Shown: positions 1 to 8,853 of the stretch, one piece after another | Position numbering within the stretch: the first letter of the stretch is position 1 | Layout: each line of letters starts with the position of its first letter | Assembly: GCA_035403525.1 (NCBI GenBank) | Contig: DAONFE010000004.1 | Coordinates: 1 to 64,000 of the forward strand | Reading direction: 5' to 3' | Length of the DNA stretch: 64,000 nucleotides | Source: Cryosericum sp035403525 | GTDB taxonomy: Bacteria; Caldisericota; Caldisericia; Cryosericales; Cryosericaceae | Made by a program: the position numbers and the translations under genes | Notes under the pieces: generated by a model | What the model was told of the DNA's origin: nothing | What the model saw: only the letters and a program-made list of their open reading frames with translations | The model's database searches: none

Positions 1-1739
1 TCTACAAGGCGCTCTGGTTCCATGGCGAGCGATGGAATATTCACACAATCAGCCCTGTGGATGGTAACGCCCCGGCCACGTGTGATGTAACCGAGAATTT
101 CGTCCGGATACTGTGGGTTGCAGCATGGGGCAAGGACCACGGGCAGTGTGGGGTCTCCGTGCACGACGATCTGGAACCCAGAATCTGCGATGCTCCGCCT
201 AGGTGGCGTTGCAGTGCGGCCTGCCGGCTGACGAGGATGCTCGGCCGCTTCGACCTTCTCGGGCACCTCGTGCTCCAGCTCCTTCTTGCGCAGATACGCC
301 CGTATATGTGCCTTAGTGGAGGCTGCTTTGACAAACTGCAGCCAGTCCGCCTTGGGTCCTCCAGAGTTGCGCGATGTAATAATCTGCACCCGGTCTCCAG
401 TCACCAGTTCGGTGTCGATCGGAACAATGCGGTCGTTCACCCTGGCCCCGACCAAGTTGTTGCCGACGTCCGTGTGGATGTGGTACGCGAAGTCTACCGG
501 GGTTGAGCCCGCGGGCAGGTTGATGACATCGCCCTTGGGAGTAAAGACAAGGACTTCATCGCTGAAGACGTCAACCTTGACTCGTTCAACGAACTCGCCG
601 CTGCTGGGCACATCCCTCTGCCAATCCACCATCTGACGCAACCAGGCAAAGCGCTCCGAATCGACAAGGTCAGCAGCCTTTCCTTCCTTGTACTTCCAGT
701 GAGCGGCCACACCCATCTCATCGACCTCGTGCATGCGCTTAGTTCGTATCTGAACCTCGAGCGGCTCTCCGTTCGAGCCCAGAACGGTTGTATGGAGGGA
801 TTGATAGCCATTCGGCTTCGGCAAGGCGATGTAGTCCTTGACGCGTCCCGGGACAACCGTAAACGCCTCATGCACGTAGCCAAGTGCCAGATAGCACTCT
901 GGAATAGTGTTCACAAGCACCCTCAAGGCCGTCAAGTCGTAGATTTCCTCGAAGGTCTTGCCCTGCTGCACCATCTTGCGATAGATGCTGTACAGGTTCT
1001 TGGGGCGTCCCGAAACCTGCACATGGAGGCCCTTTTCCTCAAGGAGGTTCTGAATCTGCTCGATGGTGCTCTTGACGTAGGCCTCCCGCTCAGCACGCTT
1101 TGCTGCCACGAGGCCCGCCAGCCTGCGATATTCGTCCGGATTCAGGTATCGGAAGGCAAGGTCCTCCATCTCCCACTTCAGTTCATAGATTCCAAGGCGA
1201 TGGGCCAGTGGGACATAGATTTCCATTGTTTCCTGCGCGATGCGCTGCTGCTTGTCCTCGCTCAGGTACTGCAACGTGCGCATGTTGTGCAGGCGGTCGG
1301 CAAGTTTGATGAACACGACCCTCAGGTCTGCGGCCATAGCAAGGAGCACCTTGCGGACATTCTCGAGATTGTTCTCCTCGCGCGACAGGTAGTTCAACCC
1401 GTGCAACTTGGTAACGCTCTCGACGAGCGACGCGACTTTGGGCCCAAAGGCGTCCTGCAACTCCTGCACTGTCGCGTCCGTGTCTTCCAGAACGTCGTGG
1501 AGGAGCGAGGCAGCATACGTCTCTGCATCCAGGCGGAAGTTGACAAGAATGAGGGCTGCTTGCACGGGATGGATCATATATGGAGCGCCAGAAGCACGCT
1601 TCTGATTGCCGTGCTTCTGGCGCGCAAACACGAACGCCCGCTGAACCAGGCCGACCTCGTCGGTGGATAGCCAGCCCTTGAGCTCTGCTATCAGTGACTC
1701 ATAGTCCCTGTCGACATCAGACTCTGTTTCAGGCTTCAA
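1..1739 (-). CDS. relA: Bifunctional (p)ppGpp synthetase/hydrolase RelA/SpoT, 3' end cut off by window
   Basis: Makes and degrades the alarmone (p)ppGpp in the stringent response. About 580 residues are present and the C-terminal ACT domain lies beyond the window. Reading inward from the TTG start I see an HD hydrolase domain (HPVQAALIL, then LLHDVLEDTDAT), a synthetase domain with RVKDYIALPKPNGYQSLH near residue 300 and EVQIRT shortly after, a TGS domain from about residue 390, and a cysteine motif (LAPCCNPQYPDEILGY) near 535. The RxKD form of the synthetase motif is typical of bifunctional enzymes, and the intact HD motif agrees. The TTG start overlaps the apt stop codon (TTGA), so translation is probably coupled to apt. 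It is the last visible gene of the secD-secF-apt-relA operon. Confidence 0.93.
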   Translation of the reverse strand, partial: MKPETESDVDRDYESLIAELKGWLSTDEVGLVQRAFVFARQKHGNQKRASGAPYMIHPVQAALILVNFRLDAETYAASLLHDVLEDTDATVQELQDAFGPKVASLVESVTKLHGLNYLSREENNLENVRKVLLAMAADLRVVFIKLADRLHNMRTLQYLSEDKQQRIAQETMEIYVPLAHRLGIYELKWEMEDLAFRYLNPDEYRRLAGLVAAKRAEREAYVKSTIEQIQNLLEEKGLHVQVSGRPKNLYSIYRKMVQQGKTFEEIYDLTALRVLVNTIPECYLALGYVHEAFTVVPGRVKDYIALPKPNGYQSLHTTVLGSNGEPLEVQIRTKRMHEVDEMGVAAHWKYKEGKAADLVDSERFAWLRQMVDWQRDVPSSGEFVERVKVDVFSDEVLVFTPKGDVINLPAGSTPVDFAYHIHTDVGNNLVGARVNDRIVPIDTELVTGDRVQIITSRNSGGPKADWLQFVKAASTKAHIRAYLRKKELEHEVPEKVEAAEHPRQPAGRTATPPRRSIADSGFQIVVHGDPTLPVVLAPCCNPQYPDEILGYITRGRGVTIHRADCVNIPSLAMEPERLV

Positions 1740-2248
1740 AGATCAATCAGTGAAACGACTCTCGCCCCGCTCAACTTGCTCGCACCGCCCAGATCCCCCA
1801 GGCTGACGAGAAACGCGTAGGCAATGATGTCACCCCCCAGCGACTGCACCAGGTCGGCGGTCGCACTGACCGTGCCACCCGTCGCCAGGAGATCGTCAAC
1901 AATAAGGACACGCTCGCCGGACTTTATGGCGTCTTCGTGCATTTCCAGAATCGACACACCATACTCAAGTTCGTATTCCTTCCGGACGGACTTGTATGGG
2001 AGCTTGCCGGGCTTGCGGGCAGGAACGAATCCCACATGAAGCGCGTAGGCGAGTGCAGCACCTATAATGAAGCCGCGAGCTTCCACCCCGACGATCTTGT
2101 CAATGTGCTCACCCTGAAACTGCCGCGCCAGTTCGTCAACAGCAAACGCAAACGCGCTGGCGTCGCCCATGAGCGGCGTGAGGTCTCTGAAGATGATACC
2201 CTTCTGAGGAAAATCGGGTATGTCGCGGATGTAATCTCTCAGGTTCAT
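1736..2248 (-). CDS. apt: Adenine phosphoribosyltransferase
   Basis: Converts adenine plus PRPP to AMP in cytosolic purine salvage. The 170-residue product matches the family length. It begins MNLRDYIRDIPDFPQKGI, carries VGVEARGFIIGAAL and the PRPP-binding loop VLIVDDLLATGGT. The reading frame is open 65 codons further upstream, but the ATG at 2248 is preceded by a strong GGGAGG ribosome-binding site and matches the family N-terminus. It sits 43 bases after secF and overlaps relA by the stop/start quartet TTGA. The apt-relA pairing is also found in Bacillus, where both genes belong to purine nucleotide and (p)ppGpp metabolism. Confidence 0.95.
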   Translation of the reverse strand: MNLRDYIRDIPDFPQKGIIFRDLTPLMGDASAFAFAVDELARQFQGEHIDKIVGVEARGFIIGAALAYALHVGFVPARKPGKLPYKSVRKEYELEYGVSILEMHEDAIKSGERVLIVDDLLATGGTVSATADLVQSLGGDIIAYAFLVSLGDLGGASKLSGARVVSLIDL

Positions 2249-2291
2249 TTTGCCTCCCTGTATCGTTCCTGCTCTGTAGAATACAGCTCGT

Positions 2292-3218
2292 CTACACCTT
2301 GCGGGCGACAGCCGCCCTGTCCCTGTTCTTTGTCCATTGTACCAGAAGTGGCGTGGAGATATAGATGGACGAGTAGGTTCCCGATATGACGCCAACCAGG
2401 AGTGTAGTCGAGAAGTCACGAATTGGGGCGCCGCCCATGACAAACAGCACCAGGACCGCGAGGAACGTGGTGAATGACGTGTTGAATGAGCGTACCCACG
2501 TTTCGGTCACGGCAGCATTGGCCAGCTTGTCAAACGGTTCCTTTGTGCGGAAGCGCAGCTTCTCACGAATGCGGTCCATGACCACTACACCGTCCTGCAC
2601 GGAATACGTGACGATGGCAAGAAACGCACCGACAAAGGGAGCGTTCAGCGGAATCCGGAAGATAGCCAGGATACCCAGAGCAACAAGGATATCGTGTACC
2701 ATGCCCAGGATCGTGGCGAGCCCAAACGAAAACTTGAAGCGGACGCTGATGTACAGAAGCGTGAACAACAGCGCCAGACCCAGGGCCAGCCCGGAGCGCC
2801 GCAGAAGGTCATGTCCGATGACAGGCGCAATCGACGTAATCTCCTTGGTTGCGACGTCAATGGCCCCGTACTTGTCCGAAATCGCACTGAGGATCTTGCC
2901 ACTCACGGCAGGATCGATTTCTGTAGCCTCCACCTTCATGGTAATACCTGTCTCGCCAGCCTTCTGCACAGTCACGCTGGTATATCCGTTATCTGCAAGG
3001 ATCTGCCGCACCACCGCTTCGTCAGGAGCACGCTCGAACGACGCGTTGATGACCGTGCCTCCGATGAAGTCAATGCCCAGTTTGAGGGGGGCGCCGAAAC
3101 TGATGGTGTTGACGACCATTGCAACGATACCCAGCGCGATGATGATGCCCGAAATGGTAAACCATGTACGGGTCTTGCCAATAATATCCCAGGTAAGAAT
3201 TCTCTCTCTGAATTTCAT
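2292..3218 (-). CDS. secF: Protein translocase subunit SecF
   Basis: Membrane partner of SecD that helps the SecYEG channel drive protein export using the proton gradient. The 308-residue protein has an N-terminal membrane segment, a periplasmic domain starting at the LKLGIDFIGGTVI motif, and a C-terminal bundle of about five membrane helices (for example LALGLALLFTLLYISVRF and VTYSVQDGVVVMDRIRE). I chose the ATG at 3218 because GGAGG lies six bases upstream; an in-frame ATG at 3224 directly abuts that GGAGG and would be too close. It follows secD by about a dozen bases. Confidence 0.95.
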   Translation of the reverse strand: MKFRERILTWDIIGKTRTWFTISGIIIALGIVAMVVNTISFGAPLKLGIDFIGGTVINASFERAPDEAVVRQILADNGYTSVTVQKAGETGITMKVEATEIDPAVSGKILSAISDKYGAIDVATKEITSIAPVIGHDLLRRSGLALGLALLFTLLYISVRFKFSFGLATILGMVHDILVALGILAIFRIPLNAPFVGAFLAIVTYSVQDGVVVMDRIREKLRFRTKEPFDKLANAAVTETWVRSFNTSFTTFLAVLVLFVMGGAPIRDFSTTLLVGVISGTYSSIYISTPLLVQWTKNRDRAAVARKV

Positions 3219-3230
3219 GGTCATCCTCCG

Positions 3231-4469
3231 TCAGCCCAGGTATTTCCTGCTGTTCTTCACAACAGCAGGGGTGAGCAGGAGGTCCACCAGCGTATGGCTG
3301 GCGAACACGGCCGTGAACATGCTCACGAGAACACCCAGCGCAAGAGTGACCGCGAATCCGCGCACCGTGCCTGTGCCAAGGTAGAACAGGAATGCAGTGC
3401 CCACGAGCACTGTGAGGTTCGAATCAAACACGGCCCGGAACGCCTTGGCGAATCCACCAGCCACTGCTCCTCGTGCAGTCTTCCCTGCGGCCAGTTCCTC
3501 ACGGATGCGCTCGAAGATGATACAGTTAGCGTCGACTGCCATGCCAATCGAAAGAATGGCACCTCCAATGGCGGGCAGCGAAAGGGTTGCATGCAGCAGG
3601 AGGTACATAGCCATCAGGATGTCTACATAGACAGTCAGTGCCAGGCCGGAGACAAGTCCTAGATAGCGATACATGAAGAACATCCAGCCCACCACCAGCA
3701 GAAATGCAATTGCAGCTGCCCAAACGCTGCGGCTGACAAAGGCTGTGCCCAGCGATGGACCGACCACCTGCTCCGAAATGGGGGTCAACTTCACCGGCAA
3801 AGCACCGCTCTTCAGCAGCAACGCATAGTTGCTCGCCTCCTGGGCAGTGAACCCTCCGGTGATGACGCCCTTGCCGTCGGCGATTGCCTCATTGACAGTC
3901 GGGCTCATGAGGACCTGGTTGTCGAGGTAAATTGTAATCTTCTTGCCGATGTTGGCTGCCGTCGCCTCCGCAAATGCCTTCGTTCCAGCATCATCAAGCT
4001 CAAAGGAAATCTGGGGCTCTCCCAGACTCGACTGCTCCTGGCTGAACACCAGCTGCGCATTCTTGAGATGAGAACCGGTCACGATGACCTTGCCGTCCTC
4101 GGTCTTGAATTCCAGCAGCGCAGTCTTACCGATGAGCTCCTTGGCACGCTCCGGGTCTTCCCAGCCAGGAAGCTCCACGATGATGCGCTTGGATGCCGCG
4201 CCTTCACGCACTACCGTGGCCTCGCTCACGCCAAGAGAGTTCACTCGCTTGTCAATGACCCCCACCGCTGCGTCAATGGCGTCGTTCGTCGCTTGAACCG
4301 TCGCAGTGTCCTCCGCCTCAAGCACGATGCGCACGCCGCCACTGAGGTCAAGACCAAGTTTCGGAGCAAGCCTCGGATTCTTGGCAACCAATCCCTGGTA
4401 GTTGATCACGCCAGCAGCAAGAGCCGCGACGATCACAACAACCAAACCACCTGTTACTTTCGACCGCAT
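3231..4469 (-). CDS. secD: Protein translocase subunit SecD
   Basis: Membrane component of the SecDF complex that pulls exported proteins out of SecYEG. The product is 412 residues, a normal length for a stand-alone SecD. It has an N-terminal membrane helix, the PKLGLDLSGGVRIVLE motif, a periplasmic P1 domain, and a C-terminal block of five membrane helices containing IGMAVDANCIIFERIREEL. The ATG follows an AGGAAGG ribosome-binding site. It is the first gene of secD-secF-apt-relA and has a good sigma-70-type promoter 32 bases upstream (4501-4529). A yajC gene, often next to secD, is not present here. Confidence 0.95.
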   Translation of the reverse strand: MRSKVTGGLVVVIVAALAAGVINYQGLVAKNPRLAPKLGLDLSGGVRIVLEAEDTATVQATNDAIDAAVGVIDKRVNSLGVSEATVVREGAASKRIIVELPGWEDPERAKELIGKTALLEFKTEDGKVIVTGSHLKNAQLVFSQEQSSLGEPQISFELDDAGTKAFAEATAANIGKKITIYLDNQVLMSPTVNEAIADGKGVITGGFTAQEASNYALLLKSGALPVKLTPISEQVVGPSLGTAFVSRSVWAAAIAFLLVVGWMFFMYRYLGLVSGLALTVYVDILMAMYLLLHATLSLPAIGGAILSIGMAVDANCIIFERIREELAAGKTARGAVAGGFAKAFRAVFDSNLTVLVGTAFLFYLGTGTVRGFAVTLALGVLVSMFTAVFASHTLVDLLLTPAVVKNSRKYLG

Positions 4470-4500
4470 GATCCTTCCTCCTGATTTCGAGAACGTCTCA

Positions 4501-4529
4501 AATGTACATCAGATGGGGCTCACTGTCAA
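4501..4529 (-). promoter_or_regulatory. Predicted sigma-70 promoter of secD-secF-apt-relA
   Basis: On the minus strand TTGACA (perfect -35) is followed after 17 bases by TACATT (4 of 6 to the -10 consensus). The implied transcription start is near 4494, about 25 bases before the secD start codon. It lies in the 84-base gap after tgt. Confidence 0.65.
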
Positions 4530-4553
4530 TGCAGCACTGGCACTCCGGCGCTG

Positions 4554-5678
4554 CTACCACGCCCGGTCCGCGCCAGACGTGTACCGTTCAATGAAATTGC
4601 GCTTGTACTCCGAGAACGTGCCCGCCACGATAGACTCACGCACTTCCATGACGAGTGTCTGAAGAAACTGCAGATTGTGGATCGTGGCAAGCGTCCCTGC
4701 GAGCATTTCATTTGCCTTGAAGAGGTGCCGCACATACGCACGGGTGTAGTTGCGGCATGTGTAGCAGGGGCAATCCTCCGCGATGGGCCGAAAGTCACGC
4801 TCGTATATCTTCTTTGAGATCTTGACAGCACCATCCCTGGTAAAAACCATCTGATTGCGCGCTACGCGTGTAGGCAGGACACAGTCGAACATGTCGACCC
4901 CGCGGCTCACCACCTCGAGGATGCCCACAGGATCACCAAGCCCCATGAAGTAGCGAGGCCGGTCCTGGGGAGCATGCAGGAGGCTGTGGTCCAGCATGTC
5001 CATCGTGAGCTGGCGCTCTTCGCCAACACTCAACCCACCGATAGCAAAGCCCTGAGGGTCCTGTTCCATGATCCGCTCTGTCGACTGCTCGCGCAGGTCA
5101 CCGAAGAAGCCGCCCTGGGTGATGCCGAAGAGAATCTGATGCGAAGTACCCATTGCCGTCTTCGCCCTGTTGAACCATGCTACTGTGCGATCAAGATCCT
5201 TCTCAGCCGTTTTGCGATCAGACGGGTACTGAGTGCATATATCGAGCGGCATGACGATGTCAGAGTCCAGATTCTTCTCGATAGCGATGACCCGCTCAGG
5301 CGTGAACAGATGGCGTGAACCATCAATGAACGACTGAAACTCGATGCCATCATCGGTCTTTCTGCTGATGCGGGACAGGCTCATGGCCTGAAATCCCCCA
5401 CTGTCCGTAAGAATGCCCTTGTCCCAGTTCATGAACCGGTGAAGGCCCCCGGCCTCATGGACGATGTCATCGCCCGGCTGCAGATACAGGTGGTACGTGT
5501 TTGCGAGAAGAATCTCAAAGCCGATCGCTGAAACCTGCTCCGGTGTCAGTCCCTTAACAGTGGCCTGTGTGCCCACCGGCATGAAGACGGGCGTCGTGAC
5601 ACTGCCATGAGCGGTCCTCAGCAGGCCGGTACGCTCCCGCCCAGTGGCACTCTGGCAAGTCACCTCGAAGATTCCCAC
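4554..5678 (-). CDS. tgt: Queuine tRNA-ribosyltransferase (tRNA-guanine transglycosylase)
   Basis: Exchanges guanine-34 of GUN anticodons for preQ1, the first committed tRNA step of queuosine synthesis. The 374-residue protein shows the TIM-barrel motifs LTDSGGFQ, GITQGGFF, GGLSVGE and the catalytic aspartate in GVDMFDCVLPTRVARN, plus the zinc site CPCYTC with a downstream histidine (IHNLQFL). The start is GTG at 5678 with AGGAGGG just upstream; the queA stop codon TAG lies inside that ribosome-binding site, so the two genes are tightly linked. queA directly upstream acts on the next step of the same pathway. A tRNA-His(GTG), one natural substrate, is encoded in this window. Confidence 0.96.
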   Translation of the reverse strand: MGIFEVTCQSATGRERTGLLRTAHGSVTTPVFMPVGTQATVKGLTPEQVSAIGFEILLANTYHLYLQPGDDIVHEAGGLHRFMNWDKGILTDSGGFQAMSLSRISRKTDDGIEFQSFIDGSRHLFTPERVIAIEKNLDSDIVMPLDICTQYPSDRKTAEKDLDRTVAWFNRAKTAMGTSHQILFGITQGGFFGDLREQSTERIMEQDPQGFAIGGLSVGEERQLTMDMLDHSLLHAPQDRPRYFMGLGDPVGILEVVSRGVDMFDCVLPTRVARNQMVFTRDGAVKISKKIYERDFRPIAEDCPCYTCRNYTRAYVRHLFKANEMLAGTLATIHNLQFLQTLVMEVRESIVAGTFSEYKRNFIERYTSGADRAW

Positions 5679-5687
5679 AGGACCCTC

Positions 5688-6710
5688 CTAGAGAATGAGC
5701 ATGGCATCGCCAAAACTAAAAAAGCGATACCGCTCGCGAATTGCCAGATCATACGCATGCCACATGAGATCCATCCCCATAAAGGCGCCAACAAGCATGA
5801 GGAGAGTAGACTTTGGCAGGTGAAAGTTCGTGACCAGGTGATCAAAGCCGTGAAACACATGAGGTGGATAGATGAAGATGCCCGTGTCGCCGCTGTCGGC
5901 ACGTATGAGGCCACCTTGGTCGACGCACGACTCTAGCGTCCGGACCACCGTTGTGCCTATCGCCATTACTGCGCTGCCACGGGCGTGGGCAGCGTTGATG
6001 GCCTCCGCCGTGTCCGCGGGAAGTGTGAACCGCTCGGTGTGCATGTGATGGTCTTCAATCCGATCCACGCGCACAGGCTGGAAGGTTCCCAGTCCTACAT
6101 CGAGGGTCACGTGTCTGACATCGACTCCAAGTGAAACAATCTCAGCAAGCAACTCAGGCGTGAAGTGCAGCCCCGCAGTCGGGGCGGCCACGGAACCAGG
6201 CACCTCGGCATACACGGTCTGATATGATCCAGGGTCGGCAGGAAACTGCTTGATGTACGGGGGAATCTGCACCCGCGCAATGCTGGCAAACTCGGGGCTC
6301 GCATACGGGTCGCTCGAGAATTCCAGCAGCGCATCGCCGTCCTCGTTGCGTTCCAGAAGTCGCAGCTTCAGGTCGGCGGCGACCGTGCACGTCTCCCCCG
6401 GATGAAGCCGCTTGAGGGGTTTCACCAGCGCCTCGAACACCGTGGGCGACCGCCTTCCAGTCAGCAGAACGCTGATTTTCCCCCCGGTGGCGTCCTTTCG
6501 GCAGTTGAAACTCGCCTCATTGACGCGCGTGTCGTTGATAACCATGACATCCGAAGCACGCAGATAGCCCGGCAGGTCTCGGAACAGCTTGTGCTCGATC
6601 CGGCCCGTTGCTCTGTCCACCACCATAAGACGCGCAAGATCACGCTGCTCAAGCGGCGTCTGTGCGATGAGCTCCTTTGGCAGCTCGTAATCAAAGTCCT
6701 CAATATTCAT
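5688..6710 (-). CDS. queA: S-adenosylmethionine:tRNA ribosyltransferase-isomerase QueA
   Basis: Transfers and isomerises the ribosyl group of SAM onto preQ1-modified tRNA to form epoxyqueuosine. The 340-residue product starts MNIEDFDYELPKELIAQ, matching the family N-terminus, and contains the conserved PGSVAAPTAGLHFT and HVTLDVGLGTFQPV stretches and VTNFHLPKSTLLMLV near the end. The frame is open 30 codons further upstream, but the predicted promoter (6784-6811) would start transcription at about 6777, and homology fits the ATG at 6710. A GGGAG lies 11 bases before it, slightly far. The gene runs directly into tgt. Confidence 0.95.
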   Translation of the reverse strand: MNIEDFDYELPKELIAQTPLEQRDLARLMVVDRATGRIEHKLFRDLPGYLRASDVMVINDTRVNEASFNCRKDATGGKISVLLTGRRSPTVFEALVKPLKRLHPGETCTVAADLKLRLLERNEDGDALLEFSSDPYASPEFASIARVQIPPYIKQFPADPGSYQTVYAEVPGSVAAPTAGLHFTPELLAEIVSLGVDVRHVTLDVGLGTFQPVRVDRIEDHHMHTERFTLPADTAEAINAAHARGSAVMAIGTTVVRTLESCVDQGGLIRADSGDTGIFIYPPHVFHGFDHLVTNFHLPKSTLLMLVGAFMGMDLMWHAYDLAIRERYRFFSFGDAMLIL

Positions 6711-6783
6711 GACCAGGTCAACTCCCATATGATCGAATAAAGCGCGGGCGGAAGGACAGTCTGCGCTCAGTGCACCAGTGTGC

Positions 6784-6811
6784 AGTATAGGAAGGGACAA
6801 CCTCTTGCCAA
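6784..6811 (-). promoter_or_regulatory. Predicted sigma-70 promoter of queA-tgt
   Basis: On the minus strand TTGGCA is followed after 16 bases by TATACT. Transcription would start near 6777 and give a leader of about 67 bases. The -35 box lies immediately after the hairpin that probably terminates hflX, so one transcription unit ends where the next begins. Confidence 0.6.
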
Positions 6812-6813
6812 GA

Positions 6814-6841
6814 ATCTGCCCCTGCCAGGAAGCAGGCAGAT
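6814..6841 (-). terminator. Probable intrinsic terminator after hflX
   Basis: A perfect 7-base inverted repeat ATCTGCC/GGCAGAT with an inner TGC/GCA extension forms a stable hairpin about 20 bases after the hflX stop, followed on the minus strand by TTCTT. The T-run is short. Confidence 0.5.
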
Positions 6842-6862
6842 CTTTGCATGAGCCTCGGTGTG

Positions 6863-8110
6863 TCAGCCTCTCCGCAGGAACTTGGGTGGCAACTGTGCCC
6901 CCGGCCCTGAGGCTGCCGCTTCGATGATCCAGCTGTGAGGCCCGGTTCGCTCAGACAGCACGACGGCCGAGGAATACACCTCCGCCCGTGCCTCGGGGTA
7001 CGCGAAGGGAATGACGTATTTTCCGTGGCGCACCTGATGCAGCAGGGTGTCCGCGATGGCGTCCCGGAGCTGCTGCAGTCCCTCGCCCGTGACGGCAGAA
7101 ACAGGAAACCCCGTCTCCATGCTCAGAAGCTCTCCACGCCGGGAGCTAGGCAGCGTGTCCATCTTGTTGAACACGATCACCTCAGGGATGTCAGAACAGC
7201 CGATAGAGGCGAGCACGTCCTCGACGACAGCGATGCGTTCACGCAGGTCACGCACTCCAGCGTCGACAACGTGCAGTAACAAGTCTGCGCTGCGCGTCTC
7301 CTCGAGTGTTGACCGGAAGGAGTCCATCAGAGACGCGGGCAGGTTGCGGATGAACCCTACCGTATCTATAAGAACCGCGGACTGCCGGCCAAGGCGCACC
7401 GGACGTACAGCTGTGTCCAGGGTAGCGAACGGGCGGTCCTCCGCAGCCAGGTGTGCATTTGCCAGGACATTGATCAATGTGCTCTTGCCGGCATTCGTGT
7501 ACCCGACGACTGCTATCTTGGGCACCGCGGCCAGCTGCCTGGCACGAGCCTTGACCGCGTACCGTGTATCGATTTTCCCCACCTGTTCCTTAAGTTCGTG
7601 AATCTCGGAGCGTCTGGCTCTGCGACGTTCCTGAAACAACGTCTCACCGGGGCCGCGCATGCCAATATAGCCGGCCTGCTGGTCGTATCCCGCATTCATG
7701 GCGCGCAGCTGCGTAAGCTCGAACATGCGTTCTGCAATCTGTACGCGCTTGCGCGCCTCAGCCGTCTGAGCCTGAGCAGCAAATGTTTCAAGAATCAGCC
7801 GGGTACGGTCCATCACCGGCACGCCGAGCGCATCGGCGAGGTACCGGTATTGAAGTGCAGTCAGGTCTGTGTCAAACAGCACCATGTCAGCCCGAAGAGC
7901 GGAGAGCAGGTCACGCAGGTCCTGAATCTGGCCCTTGCCAAGGAGGAAGCGCTGAACCGCATGCTCAGCGAAGGCGCGTGTCTCCAGCACTTCCAGACCA
8001 ATCCCCTCCGCCAGCTGGCGTGTCTCCTGCACCTCGTCCGGGTCGACATGTTCTCCGGACTGGCGCACACTGACGATGACCGTGCTTCGCAGGGCTCCGG
8101 CTGTTGTCAT
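6863..8110 (-). CDS. hflX: GTPase HflX
   Basis: Ribosome-associated GTPase that in other bacteria splits stalled or heat-damaged 70S ribosomes. The 415-residue protein has the N-terminal HflX domain with the glycine-rich signature GMRGPGETLFQERRR, a coiled stretch, then a G domain with G1 VGYTNAGKSTL, G3 DTVGF and G4 FNKMD. The ATG at 8110 overlaps the PHP-gene stop codon (ATGA), arguing for translational coupling and against the 31-codon upstream extension that is also open. A terminator-like hairpin follows the gene. Confidence 0.93.
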   Translation of the reverse strand: MTTAGALRSTVIVSVRQSGEHVDPDEVQETRQLAEGIGLEVLETRAFAEHAVQRFLLGKGQIQDLRDLLSALRADMVLFDTDLTALQYRYLADALGVPVMDRTRLILETFAAQAQTAEARKRVQIAERMFELTQLRAMNAGYDQQAGYIGMRGPGETLFQERRRARRSEIHELKEQVGKIDTRYAVKARARQLAAVPKIAVVGYTNAGKSTLINVLANAHLAAEDRPFATLDTAVRPVRLGRQSAVLIDTVGFIRNLPASLMDSFRSTLEETRSADLLLHVVDAGVRDLRERIAVVEDVLASIGCSDIPEVIVFNKMDTLPSSRRGELLSMETGFPVSAVTGEGLQQLRDAIADTLLHQVRHGKYVIPFAYPEARAEVYSSAVVLSERTGPHSWIIEAAASGPGAQLPPKFLRRG

Positions 8111-8853
8111 GCAGTCTTCAGGATGTACTTCCTGACCAGGTCCTCTGAGTAGTTGATCGTTGCCAACGGGTCGACTCCGTGGTCCGCCAGAAGACGCTCG
8201 CACTCGCTCACGTTGCCAACTGTGTAGGAGATATGCGCGTCCGAGCTCATGAGCAGGGGCATGTTATACTTGGAAAGAAGTGCCAGCACGCGTTCATAAT
8301 GCGCCACGTTCTCGGGCTTCCACGTGTGCAGCGCTGACTGATTCAACTCAACCAGGACCCCTTTGGCAGCCGCCGCCGCGATGCACTCCTCAAGATCAAC
8401 AGGATACGGGAACCGAGGATCCCCAATATGGGTAATAACATCTATCCGGTTCTTCTCAAGGGCGCTCACGAGTGCCCTTGTATTCTCGGCCACCGAAGAG
8501 CCACCATATCCCGTAGCGTTGTGAAAGCCGGCCAGTACAATATCAAGCTCGCTGAGCAGCTTGCTGGGCATGTCGAGGTCGCCCCACGAGTTTATGATGT
8601 TCGCTTCGACGCCCACCAGCACGTGGATGCCTGGAAGTTCGCGCAGACTGTCCTGCCTCTTGAGGTTCTTGAAATAGTCCAGTTTGGGTCCGTCCTGCCT
8701 CGCAGGCCCGTGGTCCGTGATGGCAACGTATCGCAGCCCTCTGCTCTGGGCGGCGGTGACGACTTCCTGAAGCGTCGAAAACGCGTGGCCGGAGGCAATT
8801 GTATGGATGTGGAAGTCTCCCAGCAGACGGCTGTCAGTCACTGCTGTACTCAT
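8107..8853 (-). CDS. PHP-domain metal-dependent phosphoesterase, YcdX-like
   Basis: Predicted cytosolic hydrolase of the polymerase-and-histidinol-phosphatase (PHP) superfamily; the substrate is unknown. The 248-residue length is close to stand-alone YcdX proteins. Metal-binding motifs are visible: DFHIHTIASGHAFSTLQE at the N-terminus, AITDHG, GVEANI, VLAGFHN, THIGDPRFPYP and LMSSDAHISYTVG. There is no polymerase domain, so it is not DNA polymerase X. Its start lies 20 bases inside the end of the preceding membrane-protein gene, and its stop overlaps the hflX start. Confidence 0.85.
   Translation of the reverse strand: MSTAVTDSRLLGDFHIHTIASGHAFSTLQEVVTAAQSRGLRYVAITDHGPARQDGPKLDYFKNLKRQDSLRELPGIHVLVGVEANIINSWGDLDMPSKLLSELDIVLAGFHNATGYGGSSVAENTRALVSALEKNRIDVITHIGDPRFPYPVDLEECIAAAAAKGVLVELNQSALHTWKPENVAHYERVLALLSKYNMPLLMSSDAHISYTVGNVSECERLLADHGVDPLATINYSEDLVRKYILKTA

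Noticed and set aside
699..1670. 323-codon plus-strand frame near the left edge
   Set aside because: The minus strand encodes RelA/SpoT continuously here; the plus frame is its shadow.
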